This document shows positions 35,401-47,542 of a stretch of DNA of 64,000 nt, in pieces. The notes beneath the pieces were generated by a model that worked only from the letters and a program-made list of their open reading frames with translations, did not search any database and was not told the origin of the DNA. The DNA comes from Acorus gramineus. Lineage: Eukaryota > Streptophyta > Magnoliopsida > Acorales > Acoraceae. The stretch lies in assembly GCA_030737835.1 (NCBI GenBank), contig CM060855.1, positions 2,539,819 to 2,603,818 of the forward strand. The letters run 5' to 3'. Positions within the stretch are counted from its first letter, which is position 1. Each line of letters opens with the position of its first letter. Position numbers and translations under genes: made by a program.

Positions 35401-38400
35401 GGAACCCCAATCTGTACAATAATAAGATATTTCACTTTTTCAACAAAACCAAAATGAATGAATACTGCAACAAGACACCCAACTAAACATAATTTTCAAA
35501 GACACTCATCTAATTATCTGACTAGTGATAAATAGATAGCTGCCATCAAAATGAAACAATATGGCACCTGACATTTCCTTCTATTCATAATAAACAATTT
35601 GAGAAGGTGATCATTATATTTTATGGGGAACAAGAAAATAGGAAGATTTGCTAACTGCAGCTATTTCTTTTTCTTGTTTCCCCCCTCATTTATTTACCTT
35701 TGTGGTTGCATTTCTAGTTGTAGGTTAGAATAGGCAGTGTGAAGAGTTTATCAACAGTGTAAAATTAATTATGAACATCTGATTTATTTTCAGGAAATAG
35801 GAGAAGTGATTCCATATGATTTTCATGACAAAGGAGTCGGTATATTTGGCATAGGCATCAATAATAATTCTCAGTACAAACATTATTTGTTGTTTCAGCA
35901 GCTCAATCAATCCTTTCAAATGAGCAACAAAGATAGCAAGGCTTGTATACGTTTAACTAGTAACTAATATCAATACTCCAAAGCTCACCAAGTATGCAGA
36001 AGACTCATCGAGGAAGATCTGCCTAAGGTTAAGCACACAGAATCAAGAAAATGGAAGAATAAAATACTACAGATACTAGACCATGAACTGTACAACACGA
36101 AATAAATTTACCTCTTGGCTTTGGGACAAGGTGGGGACTCCACATGTATCCTGTTGGCAAATGGGATATGGATCCATGGTATGTACTGAAGTATGCAATG
36201 GGAGAAAGCTTAAGCTTTTTTTTCCTGAAGTCGTTGATGAATCCCCTTATGCCCCACCATATTATTAAGTCCACAATCAGATACGAAAGCTGTTTTATGA
36301 ATGTTAAATAATGAGTGAGAAACCAGAGCACATCAGTTTGGCTTATATAATAACAATTTGTAAGGACTAGCTGAGAGCATACTCGATACCCCGCACTCTG
36401 AGGGACATGTGCCAATGGGTGAGGGAATTCATCTGTTGGCCTGCCTATAAACGATAGAAGTAAGAAAGTGTATCACTAAAACAACATTTGGAACAAAAAA
36501 TCATAATATAAACCCATCAAAATAAAAATTATTTGACTACATAGAACCTCAAGAAGAACTAAATTGTAGATGTGGTAAAAGTTTAGCTTTCTGTTAATTA
36601 AAGGGAGAAGTGAAACCTAGAATAAGTAATCTAAATCAATTTTACTAATCTCCAGAAGATATAAAGATCAGATTTTTTTTGGAGAACAACAATGCCCAAA
36701 AGAACTCCACTGGGATCCATGACACATCACCTCAAAATGAATGACGAAGACAAAAATAACAGTGATTTACGGAACTCGTTTTAAAATATCATAATCTGAT
36801 ATAAGCTGACCAGAACTACAATCACTGTTTTAAAGAGTCATTGTTAGGATAATATTATGTCTTTATTATCATTATTATTATATTATCAGTTTCCTAGCTT
36901 TCCTAGTTTCATTTTCTGGTATTTTAGGTTTTCCTCTATGTATTTATAAATAGAGCATTTGGCTCCTCTAATACAATAACAACAATTTCCTTTTCTTTAT
37001 TCTAACATGGTATCAGAGCCACCTCTAAAACCTTAGATCTATAAAAAAAAAAAAAATTATTTCTTCTTCCCCGCTCCGATTGAAGAGTCTTCAATCGGGG
37101 CAGGGGAGGACTTTTGGTACCTATAATTTTTCTTTTCGTTGTCCTACGCTTCCACACTGCCAGCCCTGCCGACGTGCCCTGCTCGCCCTGCCGTCGTGCC
37201 CTGCCGACGGACCTGCCAACCCTGCCGTCGCGCCCTGCCATGCCCTGCCGACGTGCCCTGCCAGCCCTGCCATTGTGCCCTGCCGACGTGCCCTGCCAGC
37301 CCTCGCACATTGCTGCCTGCTCGCCCTACAGTCGCCCCCTTCCGTGCCCTGCCGACAGACCTGCCAACCCTGTCGTGGCGCCCTGTCGTGCCCTGCAGAC
37401 GGACCTGCCAGCCCTACCGTCGTGCCCTACCGTGCTCTGCCGATGTGCCCAGCCGTGCCTTGCCAGCCGCCCGTCGCTATCGCTAGCCTCTGCCACCTTC
37501 TCATTTTTATGCAAACTCTAAGGGTTCTACCTTTCAGAGTTTGGGAGGGAGTGTTAAAGAGTCATTATTAGGATAATATTATGTCTTTATTATCATTATT
37601 ATTATATTATTAGTTTCCTAGTTTTCTAGTTTCTTTTTCTGGTATTTTAGGTTTTCCTCTATCTATCTATAAATAGAGCATTTGACTCCTCTAATATAAC
37701 AACAATTTCATTTTCTTTATTCTAACACACTGTTTTAAATATTGATCGATATATTGATTTTTCCGAGCAAATCGCAAAATATCGGCCATTTATCAAAATT
37801 TTCGCGAGAAATTGGATTTTTTTTTTTTACAGCAACATGCCCTTTCATGTCAGTGTTTAAATAAATGAATCACATTCACAGAGCAATGATAATGAAATTT
37901 TAAACAAACTTATGAAAAGAAGAGGTTTCTTGTGCTTTGTAGTCATAATGAAATTTCACATAGGACATATAAATATATAATAATATAGAAAAAACCTATT
38001 TTAAAATCTCATGAAAGTATATGGGCTTCTTAGATTATTTTCAAAACATTTAAACTAAAATTGAAAGTGTTGGGCTATTGGAATTATATTTCTCATATGT
38101 TGAAATTTGAACCCTTTTCATTTCCACCTCCACAACTTAGTAAAAAATACTCATCAATAAATATGTATATTGTTTTTCTCCCTTTTCCTGCTTCTTTGAC
38201 ATTTTTTTTTAATACCCAACAAAGAAAGATCAAAATCGATATATCGATTTGGACCCTTTTCGATATATTGATAAAATCAATATTTTAAACATGGGAAAAA
38301 TCCATATAACCTATAAACTTACTGAAATCCATATAACCCCCTAACTTTTCTTAAAATCCATAAAAACCCCTGAAAACACTTAGTAAATTCAAATAACCCC

Positions 38401-41400
38401 TTGAAAAAAATTTACGTTTACAGATGATAATTATTTTGTAAATATTATGTTTGATTTACCCTGATAGAAAACACAATATACCAAAAAAACCTACAATGTG
38501 TTAAAAGTGCGAAAAATCTTCTATAAATTACAATTTTACTCCTCTGGATATATAGAGTTTTATAATATGTCCAGAGAGGGTAAAATCGTCAGTTTCATAG
38601 GATTTTCGCATTTTGTAGTAGTTTTTTAGTATATCGTGTTTTCGGTCAGGGTTAACTAAACAAAATATGTGCAAAATATTAATCATCTATTAACAAAAAT
38701 TTTATTCAGGGGGTTATTTGGATTTACTAGGTGTTTTTAGGGGGTTATATGGATTTTAAGAAAAGTCAGGGGGTTATATGGATTTCAGTCAAATTTCAGG
38801 GTGTTGTATGGATTTTTCCCTTTAAACATTGACTACAATGCCCAAAAGGCGAAAAAAAATGCGCTTCAAATTCAGTAAATCATGACAAATTGTTACTCTC
38901 TAGGACTTGCAGGTGCTGGTTCAAGAAGCATTCAGACTTTGTTCATGTTAGTCTTCAGTAATTAGTGAAACACAGCCTCTATTCCATGGTATGTGGTGAA
39001 ATGACCTTAACCATAAATGATGACCAATGGCTCACTGGGGTTCAAATATGATCCACAAATTGTTAATGCAATACGATACATGAGTTTAAAACTCAATAAA
39101 CAAAATATGCACACATCACTTTCACAACTAACCACATTGGAAACAACATATATGTTGAGGCCTACAACAAACTATATGGCCACAAAAAGATAAATTAAAT
39201 TTATATAGAAAAAAATAAAATATGAATAAAAACAAATGAAAAATTTAAACATCATAGTGCTAAATAACACATATTAATGATAATGCAAATTAATGTTGGG
39301 TAAATCTAATTAGAACTCACGTCCAAGGCATTGTAAAAAAGATGTGAAGTGGAACCCCAAGAGCTTCAGCAACATGTGCATGTCCTACAAGAAGCAAGAT
39401 GTCAATCTTTTGATATGTAAAAACTTCATGGGGAAAAAAAATCAAGTGATTAATAAAAAAAATTCACACATTACTCTATTACTCTATGACATGTTAAATG
39501 TTGTCTAGCCTGACATGACTAAAAACCCCGGATACATTCATAATAGGGTAATTGATATATAGATATTTTGATCATCTTTCGATAATATGTTTTAGTTTTC
39601 TCTCTTTAGCAGAAAGAGTTGTTCAAAATGAAAGTAAACCCTACATAGTTTGTGTCTAGATTTTCAACTAGAGAGGAGTTAAAGACTTCCTCCTCGGTAG
39701 CACAAGTTCAAATTGCACAACCACTGACACATGTTTCCCAAACTGCAAACTAGTCTCAGCCATCAATTTTATAACAAGTCCCTACTGCAGACCTAATGGC
39801 CTCTAGGAATTTGGCACCACCTATAGAGTAATAACGTCAGTTAAAATCATTCATAAATCTTATATGAAGCTTTTTAATATCTTCATCTTATGCCCCATAA
39901 GCAACCCCATTTTGATAGTATAAGGATTGTTGTTTCTTTTACCTGTTTACAAGTTTTATCATCTTTGATTCACACCATATAATTTGTCCATTAAAACATT
40001 TCAATCATCCACAAATATCCATGTTCAATAATATCTAGGTGCAAATAGTAACAATCATTTTTGATGATGTTGAATAACAAAATGATAATGTGTTTTTTAT
40101 GACAAGAAAAACATTGTTTACCTATTTCACTGATGATCGATTGACAAAGTTTCTGCCGAACATTTTCTATTCAATACTTCTATATACAAAGTTGCATAAA
40201 TTCAAATTAGTGGTCAAGACCGATAACGCGGCCACAAGATCATAGTTCAAAACCATGTGCGGACCACATGTGCGGCGGGGTCCGCAAATGGCATATGCGG
40301 CCGCATGTACCGAACATGCGGTCGCACATAGGGTTAGGCAACCGTTCGAACAGCTTTTGAACGGTATGTTCCGTTCGAATTACCGTTCGAACGACAATCC
40401 GAACTTAGAGGTAGGTTTTACCGTTCGAAGTCAGTTCGAGCGAAACTTCGAACGGAACTTCGAACACCCTCTTACTGCTCGAACGGTAAGAGACAGTTCG
40501 CCGCATATTGGTGGGAAGGGGCGCACATCAGCATGTGCGGCCGCACGTACCGGTGCGTGCGGCCGCACTTCAAACCATGCACAAGATACCTTTCAACATA
40601 AAAGAAATTGTCCCAAAAGTAAGCATAGGAGCACTCAAAACAAAGTTGAGTATTGAAAAAGAAAGAAGGCGAAGATAGGGAGGGCGAAGGTTACAGGACG
40701 GATACAAGCTACCGGGACTTACTTTGTGATCTTACTATCGTGACTAGGATGTCATCTGGTTATGGTGTAGGAATTCTTGGCAGAGTATGTTTATGTACTT
40801 GAGTAGAAGCTTGGCAAAAGCAACCTAATTGTGGATACCTTGAGTCGGAGAAGGGAACCGAACTCAATACTCGCCTCCCAAGTGGGAGGCAACATGTTGG
40901 ACAAGATGAAGGCTGAAAGCTCCAAAGACTCAGTAACCTTGAACCTTCTCAAACAAGTGGCAGAAGGCATGATTCGTCGCTTTTGGATAGAAGATGGTAT
41001 TCTCTACGCCAAAGGACAAAGACCCTATGCACCCAAAAGTGGTGGACTACGCCGAATGTTGTTGAAGGAGCCCAGATATGAGCACACTGTGGGCAAGACA
41101 TCCCAGATATGAGCACACACTTGCACTATTATCCTCGAGCTTTTACTGGCCCAGGATGGAGGCAGACATGGACGCCTATGTTCAAACATGTCTCATGTGT
41201 CAACAAGAGAAGATAGAAAGACAAAGACCGCTGGGAACCTTGGAGACTCTTCACTTCAATGAACTTCATCAGTGGACTAGCTAAGGTGGGTGAGTTCATG
41301 TCCGTCCTGGTCGTGGTTGACAGGTTCTCAAAATATGCCACCTTCTTTCCGACCCCAAAAGAATGCTCCGCGAAAATCACCACCAAGCAAAAGGAGCAAG

Positions 41401-44400
41401 GGCGTTGTCCGGCGGTGTATTGTTTGCAAGGGCTCGGCATGAACGGATTGAAGAGGCATAAGACTGTCTAGCCAAGACAGTGCGAAGAATGAAAAGTGAG
41501 TGGATGAGTATTGACCATCGGTCAAATTCCAGGTTGGGGAGAAGGTGTTCTTGAAACTGACTCCCCAAATATGGAAGAAAATCAACCGAAGGAAGCTCAC
41601 AAATGACTAATCTCTCACTATGACAGACTCTTTGTGGTTATGAGAAGGATTAGTCGCCTTGCATACCAACTGGATCTAACCAGTAGAATCAAAGTTCATC
41701 TCGTGTTCCATGTGAGCTTCTTCAAACAATACCAGGAAGATCCAAGTGTCCCCCAACAATCTCTTCCAAAGTGAGCTCCACCAAAGATTCAACAGCTTTT
41801 TTGGCTCATTCTCCCCTTATTCCCTCCTATTCTCCCCATAGTCCACTACCCAAACAGCCCCTTAATCTAATTAGAAGATAGAATAATAAAAATATATATA
41901 ATGACATCATCTGTTGTTGTGGAAGCTAGACAGGGGATTAGCATGTATGCTCAAATGTATACAGGGATCTTTATAAAACATTGAAGTAATGAGCAGGGGC
42001 AACCATACATTGGGTTGCATAGACCTCCCACAAAATTTCTACTTTCTATATTCAAGGACATATTATCAAGAATTCATAGATATTCAATCAACTTAAGAAT
42101 CAAGTTTCAACATATACCCACTCACCGTAAGCAGGAGGATTCGCAATGATTGCCTGAGCTTTAAAAGGAACTCCAGAGTCCATATCAGGCTCTGTGCAAG
42201 CTGACAGCAGAGAGTCAATAATTGCTTTCAGCTGCTTTCTCTGTATGGAAATTTCAGCCGGCCCAGATGGTAGAAAGCCCTTATTTCTTGCCATATCTGT
42301 TCAGCAATGGATTCAGTTCGCTAGCAGCTAACAGAAAACAGGTACAAACAAGAAAAAAAAATGCAGCTAGATATTTTTATGATAATGAGAAATAGAAGGC
42401 ACCAAGAAAACACTAGCAAATGATTTAAGGAAGCATTCTATGCTTTCAAAGCACTGTATTATAATCATATTACACCAATTAATTGGTCTAACTTCATCCT
42501 TACTCTGGATTTCTCGAAAAAAGACATTTCACGCGGTCCAATGCAATCAACATAGTTCCAACCAATTTTTTCCTTCTCGTTACATATATGAACAAATGAT
42601 ATGTTCAAATTTTTTTCTTCAGGTTTATTGTATTGTAGTATATCATGATAGATATAACACACAAAAAATACAGTTTGACACTTAGAAACCACATATCATG
42701 CCCAGGTGACAAAGCCATATTAGACCAACGATGATGTATTCCGTTCAATTTTTGTATAGGATCAAGCAAGAAAAAACAAGGATTTTATCATTGTAGAACT
42801 TGAAAATAAGAAATAATTATGAACATAATTCCAGGTAGAATATATGAATTTCATTCAAAATGAATCATTTTCCGAGTGAGCTAAGACCTCTTACATCCAG
42901 CCAAAATCCGAGGATCACCACCCAAAGGATAGAAATCTATCCCAGCTGATTTCACAAAAGTGCAGAAATTAGAATGTGTCGCCAATCTAACATGATGTCC
43001 AAACTCCTGTAAATGAAATTGTGCATGTCAACAAGTCAATAAAGATGCCAGAAAGAAAAGGAAACAAAAAGAGAGAAAATTGATAATGACAACAGCCGAA
43101 CAAGTTGCTGTAAAGTAAACAAGATATCCTCCATTAATTATAAAAAAAAAAATTGAATTTTGACCAATAAATATTTCGTGTACATAATGAAACAACAAAT
43201 AGGAAAATCACCACTGAAAATATGATTGTCTTTGCAGACACAAAGACAGGAGGAGACAGAAATTGACACTAGAGTGGAAATATATATTTGAAGACGACAT
43301 TTTACATCCTGTCATCATGTGTATCAAATGAATGTGCATTTTTGTTTTTATAGTTCAATAATCATTGACCATTTGTATTATAGACATAATTCTATTGTAA
43401 TTGTCAAAAGTCAGACAGGCTGTGATAGGAAACCATAAGAATGGAACTGCAACTTGAAATAGGAGAACTTGACTACATCTCAATATACTAAAAACAAGTG
43501 TAGCATTATATCATATCATATTCATTATGTCAAAAGACCAAAAAGAAAAATTAAAAAACTTCCAAAAGGACGGGGAGATTAGATTGTTCACTCTGAAGAG
43601 AGCCTCCTCTCCCATTAAAGCTTCCTAGAATTTGCTCCCACCACACTCCATGCAGGAAATGAAAAAAGGGACGACTGACCCGTCTCTTGGCATGAATAAT
43701 TTACTTACATATATAAATACTGCGGTGACAAAAAAATGTCATGATTCATTATCAGGGCCACATGATGTTTGGGTAGGGATCACTAATTCCAGAATCAGGA
43801 TGTCCATGAGTTTGTAGGATAGAGGAGTATGGAGTATGACATTCAACACCAATTAGCATGATACACGACTTTTAATTTAGTAGAACATGAGGAATAATAA
43901 GTGTGGGTTATAATATCAAATAAATTTACAGATTTGCATTTAGAAGGATTCCAAGTTTCTGACTTGTGAACTTGATATTTTGAGTTTCTGACTTGTAGTG
44001 AATTTACTGGATGAAAACTGTGAAATTGTTTGCAAGATTAGAGCTTAAAGTGACATCGTAAAATCAAAACAGCATCAGATGTCACATATTGGAGGACCCT
44101 AATGAATAGAAAAGGGTGAAACACCCAACTATAACAAGGCTTCAAAATAACTAAGAATCAAGATACTTGCCAAAAAAAACACTAAGAATCAAGATGGGGC
44201 CAGCACCGAATGTTGCAGAATTAGATTTGGGGGGGGGGGGGGGGGGGGGGTGTGGTGGTTAACTATATAAATGTATGAATAATAACATTCTTGTGAATGT
44301 CGCAAACATAATAGCTTGAACTCATTGCAAAAATGAATTTATGCTTGATTTTGTTCAATCATTGACATGAAACCATAAAGCATTGAACTAAGAATTACAA

Positions 44401-45555
44401 AATGGATAGATAGTTTGGAATATTTAAAATCTTCTTTACCAGTGGTGTTAAGTGCTTATTCTTTTAGATTGGTGATAACCAGATATCACAATCGAGACAG
44501 TATTCTACATTCCCAAAGTGTAACTGAAAAAAAAAGGTGTGTAAAATTCAATAGATTCTCTTCTATCCAAACTGATTTTGGATCAGTAATCAATTGGATC
44601 AACAGTCAAAGTAGCCCATAACATAGTTTTGATAATAGTCATCATGCCAGAAACCAAAAATTAACATGATATAACAAACATAAAGGTAAACAATTAGCAA
44701 GGGAAATGCAGAGAAGGATTCCATGAACTTATAAGAGTATACAAATAACACACTTGGAGTCGCTTTGCAAACGCCAGAAAAGGTTGAACATCTCCCCTCG
44801 TGCCAACTACAAGCATAGCAATTTTCAATCTAGGAATTGACTTGTTGAGTTCACTGGCAGTGTTCTCAATATCAACGGGTGTCAAATCAACGGCATCAAG
44901 CTCCAGCAGTTCAGATGCTACTGAAGCACTGTGAGCTACATCGACCTCCACTGTCCCATCATTTTGAATTTTCACAAGGTTCTCAATCATCTTTCTCTGA
45001 CAAACCCAACAAAGCCAAAGAAAAAACAAACTTCCAATAAAAATGATATTACACATATAAAAAAAAAATTGGCACATTTCAACTTCATGAATAGACAAGC
45101 AAGCACCTTTTCACGTTCCGATAACCTGTCCAATTTCAGATCATGCTTTGGGGTTTCCTTTTTCTCAGTCTTACACCTCTGATAATTGACTTCATGGCTC
45201 TCGATCAGGTGTTCAACATATGCTTCAAAGCCCACAGGTGCAGTTTTCGAGTACTCCAAGACTTTTAAAAAAAAATCACTACAGCATTATATTGAACAAA
45301 ACCCCAAATGCAAGCATAGACCGTCTAATTCACTTCAAAATCAAAAACCATTCAAAATCCAAATGTGAACTGACCTCGCTGAGAGGAGGTGCCGACATCC
45401 TCCGACTCCCGAAACTGCGAAATCTCCATCATCGAAGAGTGCCTCGAAAACCCCTCCCTCCGATCCTCCACCGCCGTTTCGGCTTCCGGAGCAACGACGA
45501 TGCTCGAATCCTTCACTTCCTGGAAACCGACAATCTCGTTCTCCGAGACCGCCAT
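32444..45555 (-). CDS. UGT80A2-like: Sterol 3-beta-glucosyltransferase (UGT80A type)
   Basis: Fourteen exons join in frame to 621 residues: 45375..45555, 45107..45261, 44754..44996, 42895..43006, 42126..42296, 39321..39384, 36383..36440, 36112..36289, 35281..35411, 34459..34561, 33725..33801, 33211..33258, 32874..33023, 32444..32638. Introns have GT/AG ends. It transfers glucose from UDP-glucose to the 3-OH of membrane sterols (CAZy GT1). GTRGDVQP at 177-184 is the N-terminal GT28-like fold. DCPHDWLFP precedes HHGGAGTT (493-500), and FFGDQFFWGER (515-525) is the C-terminal donor-binding region. The first 110 residues are the variable plant extension. There is no signal peptide or membrane helix, as expected for a peripheral enzyme. 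Introns 5 and 6 (2.7-2.9 kb) carry transposons without breaking any exon. Arabidopsis UGT80A2 has 637 residues. Confidence 0.95.
34032..34045. repeat. Poly-C run (14 C) in a UGT80 intron
   Basis: Fourteen consecutive C on the plus strand, so a G-run in the UGT80 transcript. Confidence 0.85.
36823..37732 (+). mobile_element. TRIM-like LTR retrotransposon in UGT80 intron 6
   Basis: 5' LTR 36828-37007 and 3' LTR 37552-37727 are near-identical and end in TCTAACA. The 5-bp target duplication CACTG flanks the element (36823-36827 and 37728-37732). The primer-binding site tggtatcagagcc (37008-37020) matches initiator tRNA-Met, as in copia elements. A polypurine tract tttgggagggag lies at 37540-37551. 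The internal region is only 544 bp and encodes no gag-pol, so the element is non-autonomous. Its middle, 37150-37490, is a GC-rich repeat of cctgccgacgtgccctgcc-like units, open in several frames and rich in Pro, Cys and Ala. It lies antisense to UGT80. Confidence 0.92.
37150..37490 (+). repeat. GC-rich degenerate repeat inside the TRIM element
   Basis: Units such as gccctgccagccctgcc and gacgtgccctgcc recur about every 10-30 bases. Long open frames exist on both strands, a consequence of the biased composition; the longest plus-strand one runs 37080-37571 and is Pro/Ala/Cys-rich. No known domain. Confidence 0.7.
38284..38829. mobile_element. MULE-type MITE in UGT80 intron 6
   Basis: Element 38293-38820, 528 bp. 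Terminal repeats gggaaaaatccatataac and its complement; a second aatccatataaccccct copy stands behind the first. Flanked by a perfect 9-bp duplication tttaaacat (38284-38292 and 38821-38829), the size typical of Mutator-like elements. Confidence 0.88.
40246..40579. repeat. CpG-rich insert with GCGGCCGCA and CCGTTCGAAC repeats
   Basis: About 310 bp in UGT80 intron 5. Very GC/CpG-rich in an AT-rich intron. The outer parts repeat catgtgcggccgca-like units and the middle repeats accgttcgaac in both orientations. Flanked by ttcaaaaccatg (40246-40257) and ttcaaaccatg (40569-40579), a possible target duplication. Origin unknown. Confidence 0.55.
40740..41760 (+). mobile_element. Ty3/gypsy relic (RNase H end, integrase, integrase C-terminus)
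   Basis: Reading down: LAEYVYVLE*KLGKSNLIVDTLSR is the RNase H end (40755-40845); HTLALLSSSFYWPRM with CLMCQQEK is the integrase zinc domain (about 41110-41210); FISGLAKVGEFMSVLVVVD is the integrase core start (about 41263-41320); RISRLAYQLDL, then VHLVFHVSFFKQYQEDP, is the C-terminal part (about 41650-41745). Frameshifts, stops and an internal deletion separate the blocks. It lies antisense to UGT80 in intron 5. No LTRs found. Confidence 0.85.
44229..44250. repeat. Poly-G run (22 G) in UGT80 intron 3
   Basis: Twenty-two consecutive G on the plus strand. Confidence 0.9.
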
Positions 45556-45786
45556 CTCAACCTAAGCTCTTCGCAAGGGCAACCTCACTTCACATCGAAC
45601 GACCCTTCAAAACCCCCCCAAATAAAGCAAGTGACGAAATCTCCTCAACGAACGGTCAAATGGAAGGCGTGGAACGGCAGATGAGTGAGTAGGAAGACTT
45701 GTCGCGGAAGCTCGAAATGGAAACCCTAAAAACGGGAATCTGAAGAACCGTTTCGACGGTCGAAACGAGGAACTCGAGAGGTTGCG

Positions 45787-45792
45787 TTTATA
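45787..45792 (-). promoter_or_regulatory. Putative TATA box of UGT80
   Basis: TATAAA on the minus strand, about 235 bp upstream of the ATG at 45555. Confidence 0.45.
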
Positions 45793-45849
45793 GAGACTCT
45801 TTGTTTCTTCGAGAGGAGGGTTTTGTGAAGCCAATGAACGGGAAGGACA

Positions 45850-47109
45850 AAGAGGAGATGTTTGACTGTTTTGAGGGGTATTTTAGTCAACGAAATTCAT
45901 GACTTCAGGGATTGCTTTTGACTGCGAAGGACTATTTGTAATTTGACTTGTACGTACTTAACAGATTATTATTTTATTATTATTTTTGAAGTAAAGGATG
46001 CATGAAATATTATTTATTGTGAAATATTACCATTGTGAAATAAATATTACTATTGTGAAATAACAAGAATTATCTGGAATAAATTATTGAATAATTTTTT
46101 TAGATTATGCGGAAAAAATTAATAATGAGTTCTTATAAAATAACACGTGTCATGCACACGTGGTTGGTCGATTTAGTGATGTGAGGTCTAATGAGTCTTA
46201 CAACGAGGAGTTTTTAAACTAATAAGAACCCTTGTAATTTATCTGATCCATTATAACCAAGCATAAAATTGGGCCGGGTCCGGGTTCATCCTAACCTGAT
46301 CCTATGGACTCGAGATTTGAGTGTTTTATATATAAACTCATACTTATAAGAACTTGGTTGTTTAATATGTAGTAAATTTAATAATGCAATGTGTGTGTAA
46401 TTTTGGTTAACTTATTTCGGTGTTCTAGACAATTAACTTTTGAATTTGTATAATTTGGTTTGTTTGTTACATGATTTATTTTGCGTATTGTTATAACTTA
46501 TAAGACTTTAAAAAATAGATTTGATTTTTATGTACTTGTGTTAATTTGTTTTAAATTGTTCAAACCTAGGCATGCCAATGAGTCTAGACATATATATGTT
46601 ATTATAATTTACATCCCTCGACCCTCTCCTGATCCAATTTAGGCCTATCAATAGATCGACTCGGACCCGATAAAAGGCGTAAAATATCCAACCTGAATGA
46701 CCAGACAATCAAAATGGGTCGGGTCCTGATCCACCTTGCCCGACCTGTTAACAGGCCTACTTACATGAGATGGGTAATCCAATATTGAACGGATTCGGTT
46801 AAGGTCAGTGCGATGAAATCGAAATCTTCCTCACCCTCTTACCGGGAGGATGAAATAAACGGATGAGAGATCTGGTAGACTATCTCATCATATCATTGGT
46901 GTGGGAGTTGATCCATATTTGCCTGTGGATTCTGCGGTGAAAACACAAAATGAGGGTTCAAACGATTTTTCGCAAATGTCTCAAAGTTGATGTTTTTCGC
47001 ATTCTCTTTGATAAATTTTCAGCATTTCAAAGGTTTTCAAAATCAATACCTTTTAAGAGTAGGGCTGGACTCTCTAAAAGCTGATGGTTCAACCACACAT
47101 CCAAATGGG
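45850..47109. other. Upstream flank of UGT80
   Basis: No gene. A 120-bp sequence at 46640-46759 has inverted ends (taggcctatcaatag / gttaacaggccta) like the hAT-like MITEs, but its flanks do not match. A CACGTG stands at about 46144-46149 and another at 46157-46162. Confidence 0.4.
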
Positions 47110-47542
47110 CCCATAGATAGGGGTGGTAAATGAGCCGAACGAACTGAGCTTTGACATGTTTAAATTCGGCTCGTTTATAAACGAGCTGAGCAGAGCTCAC
47201 AAGCCTAAACGAGCCTAGTATTCTTCTTCATTTTAGGGTTTTTAGGGGTTGAAAATAAAATTTTAGCCTAAATAAGTCAAACTCATTAGCCTAAACGAGC
47301 ATAACTTTCTATTGATTTAATATTCTGATTTTACAAAGGAGTTGAGTCAAGCTTAATTAAGTTTTTTTATAACACAAACGAGTTGAGTTAGAACACAAAA
47401 TGAAACTTGATCCAGGTCACAAGCCTAACTGAGCTTTAAAAATTGTTCAAGCTTGTTCATTTGTCTAATTGAACGAGCCTAAACGAGCTCAAATCGAGTC
47501 GAGCTCAAGCGACTTGATTCGTTTACTAGCCCTACCCATAAA
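47110..47542. mobile_element. hAT-like MITE
   Basis: Element 47118-47534, 417 bp. Terminal repeats taggggtggtaaatga and its complement (tcgtttactagcccta). Flanking 8-bp repeats cccataga / cccataaa, one mismatch. The interior repeats gagcctaaacgagc-like units. Confidence 0.88.

Noticed and set aside
36029..36415. A single 128-codon minus-strand protein
   Set aside because: It reads through UGT80 exons 7 and 8 and their introns; the spliced exons explain the conserved part.
37002..37571. Several overlapping long open frames of 60-163 codons on both strands
   Set aside because: They arise from GC-rich repetitive composition inside the TRIM element. No domain, no single favoured frame, so not annotated as genes.
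40255..40656. 133-codon open frame over the CpG-rich insert
   Set aside because: Consequence of repeated GC-rich palindromic units; no domain and no start context.
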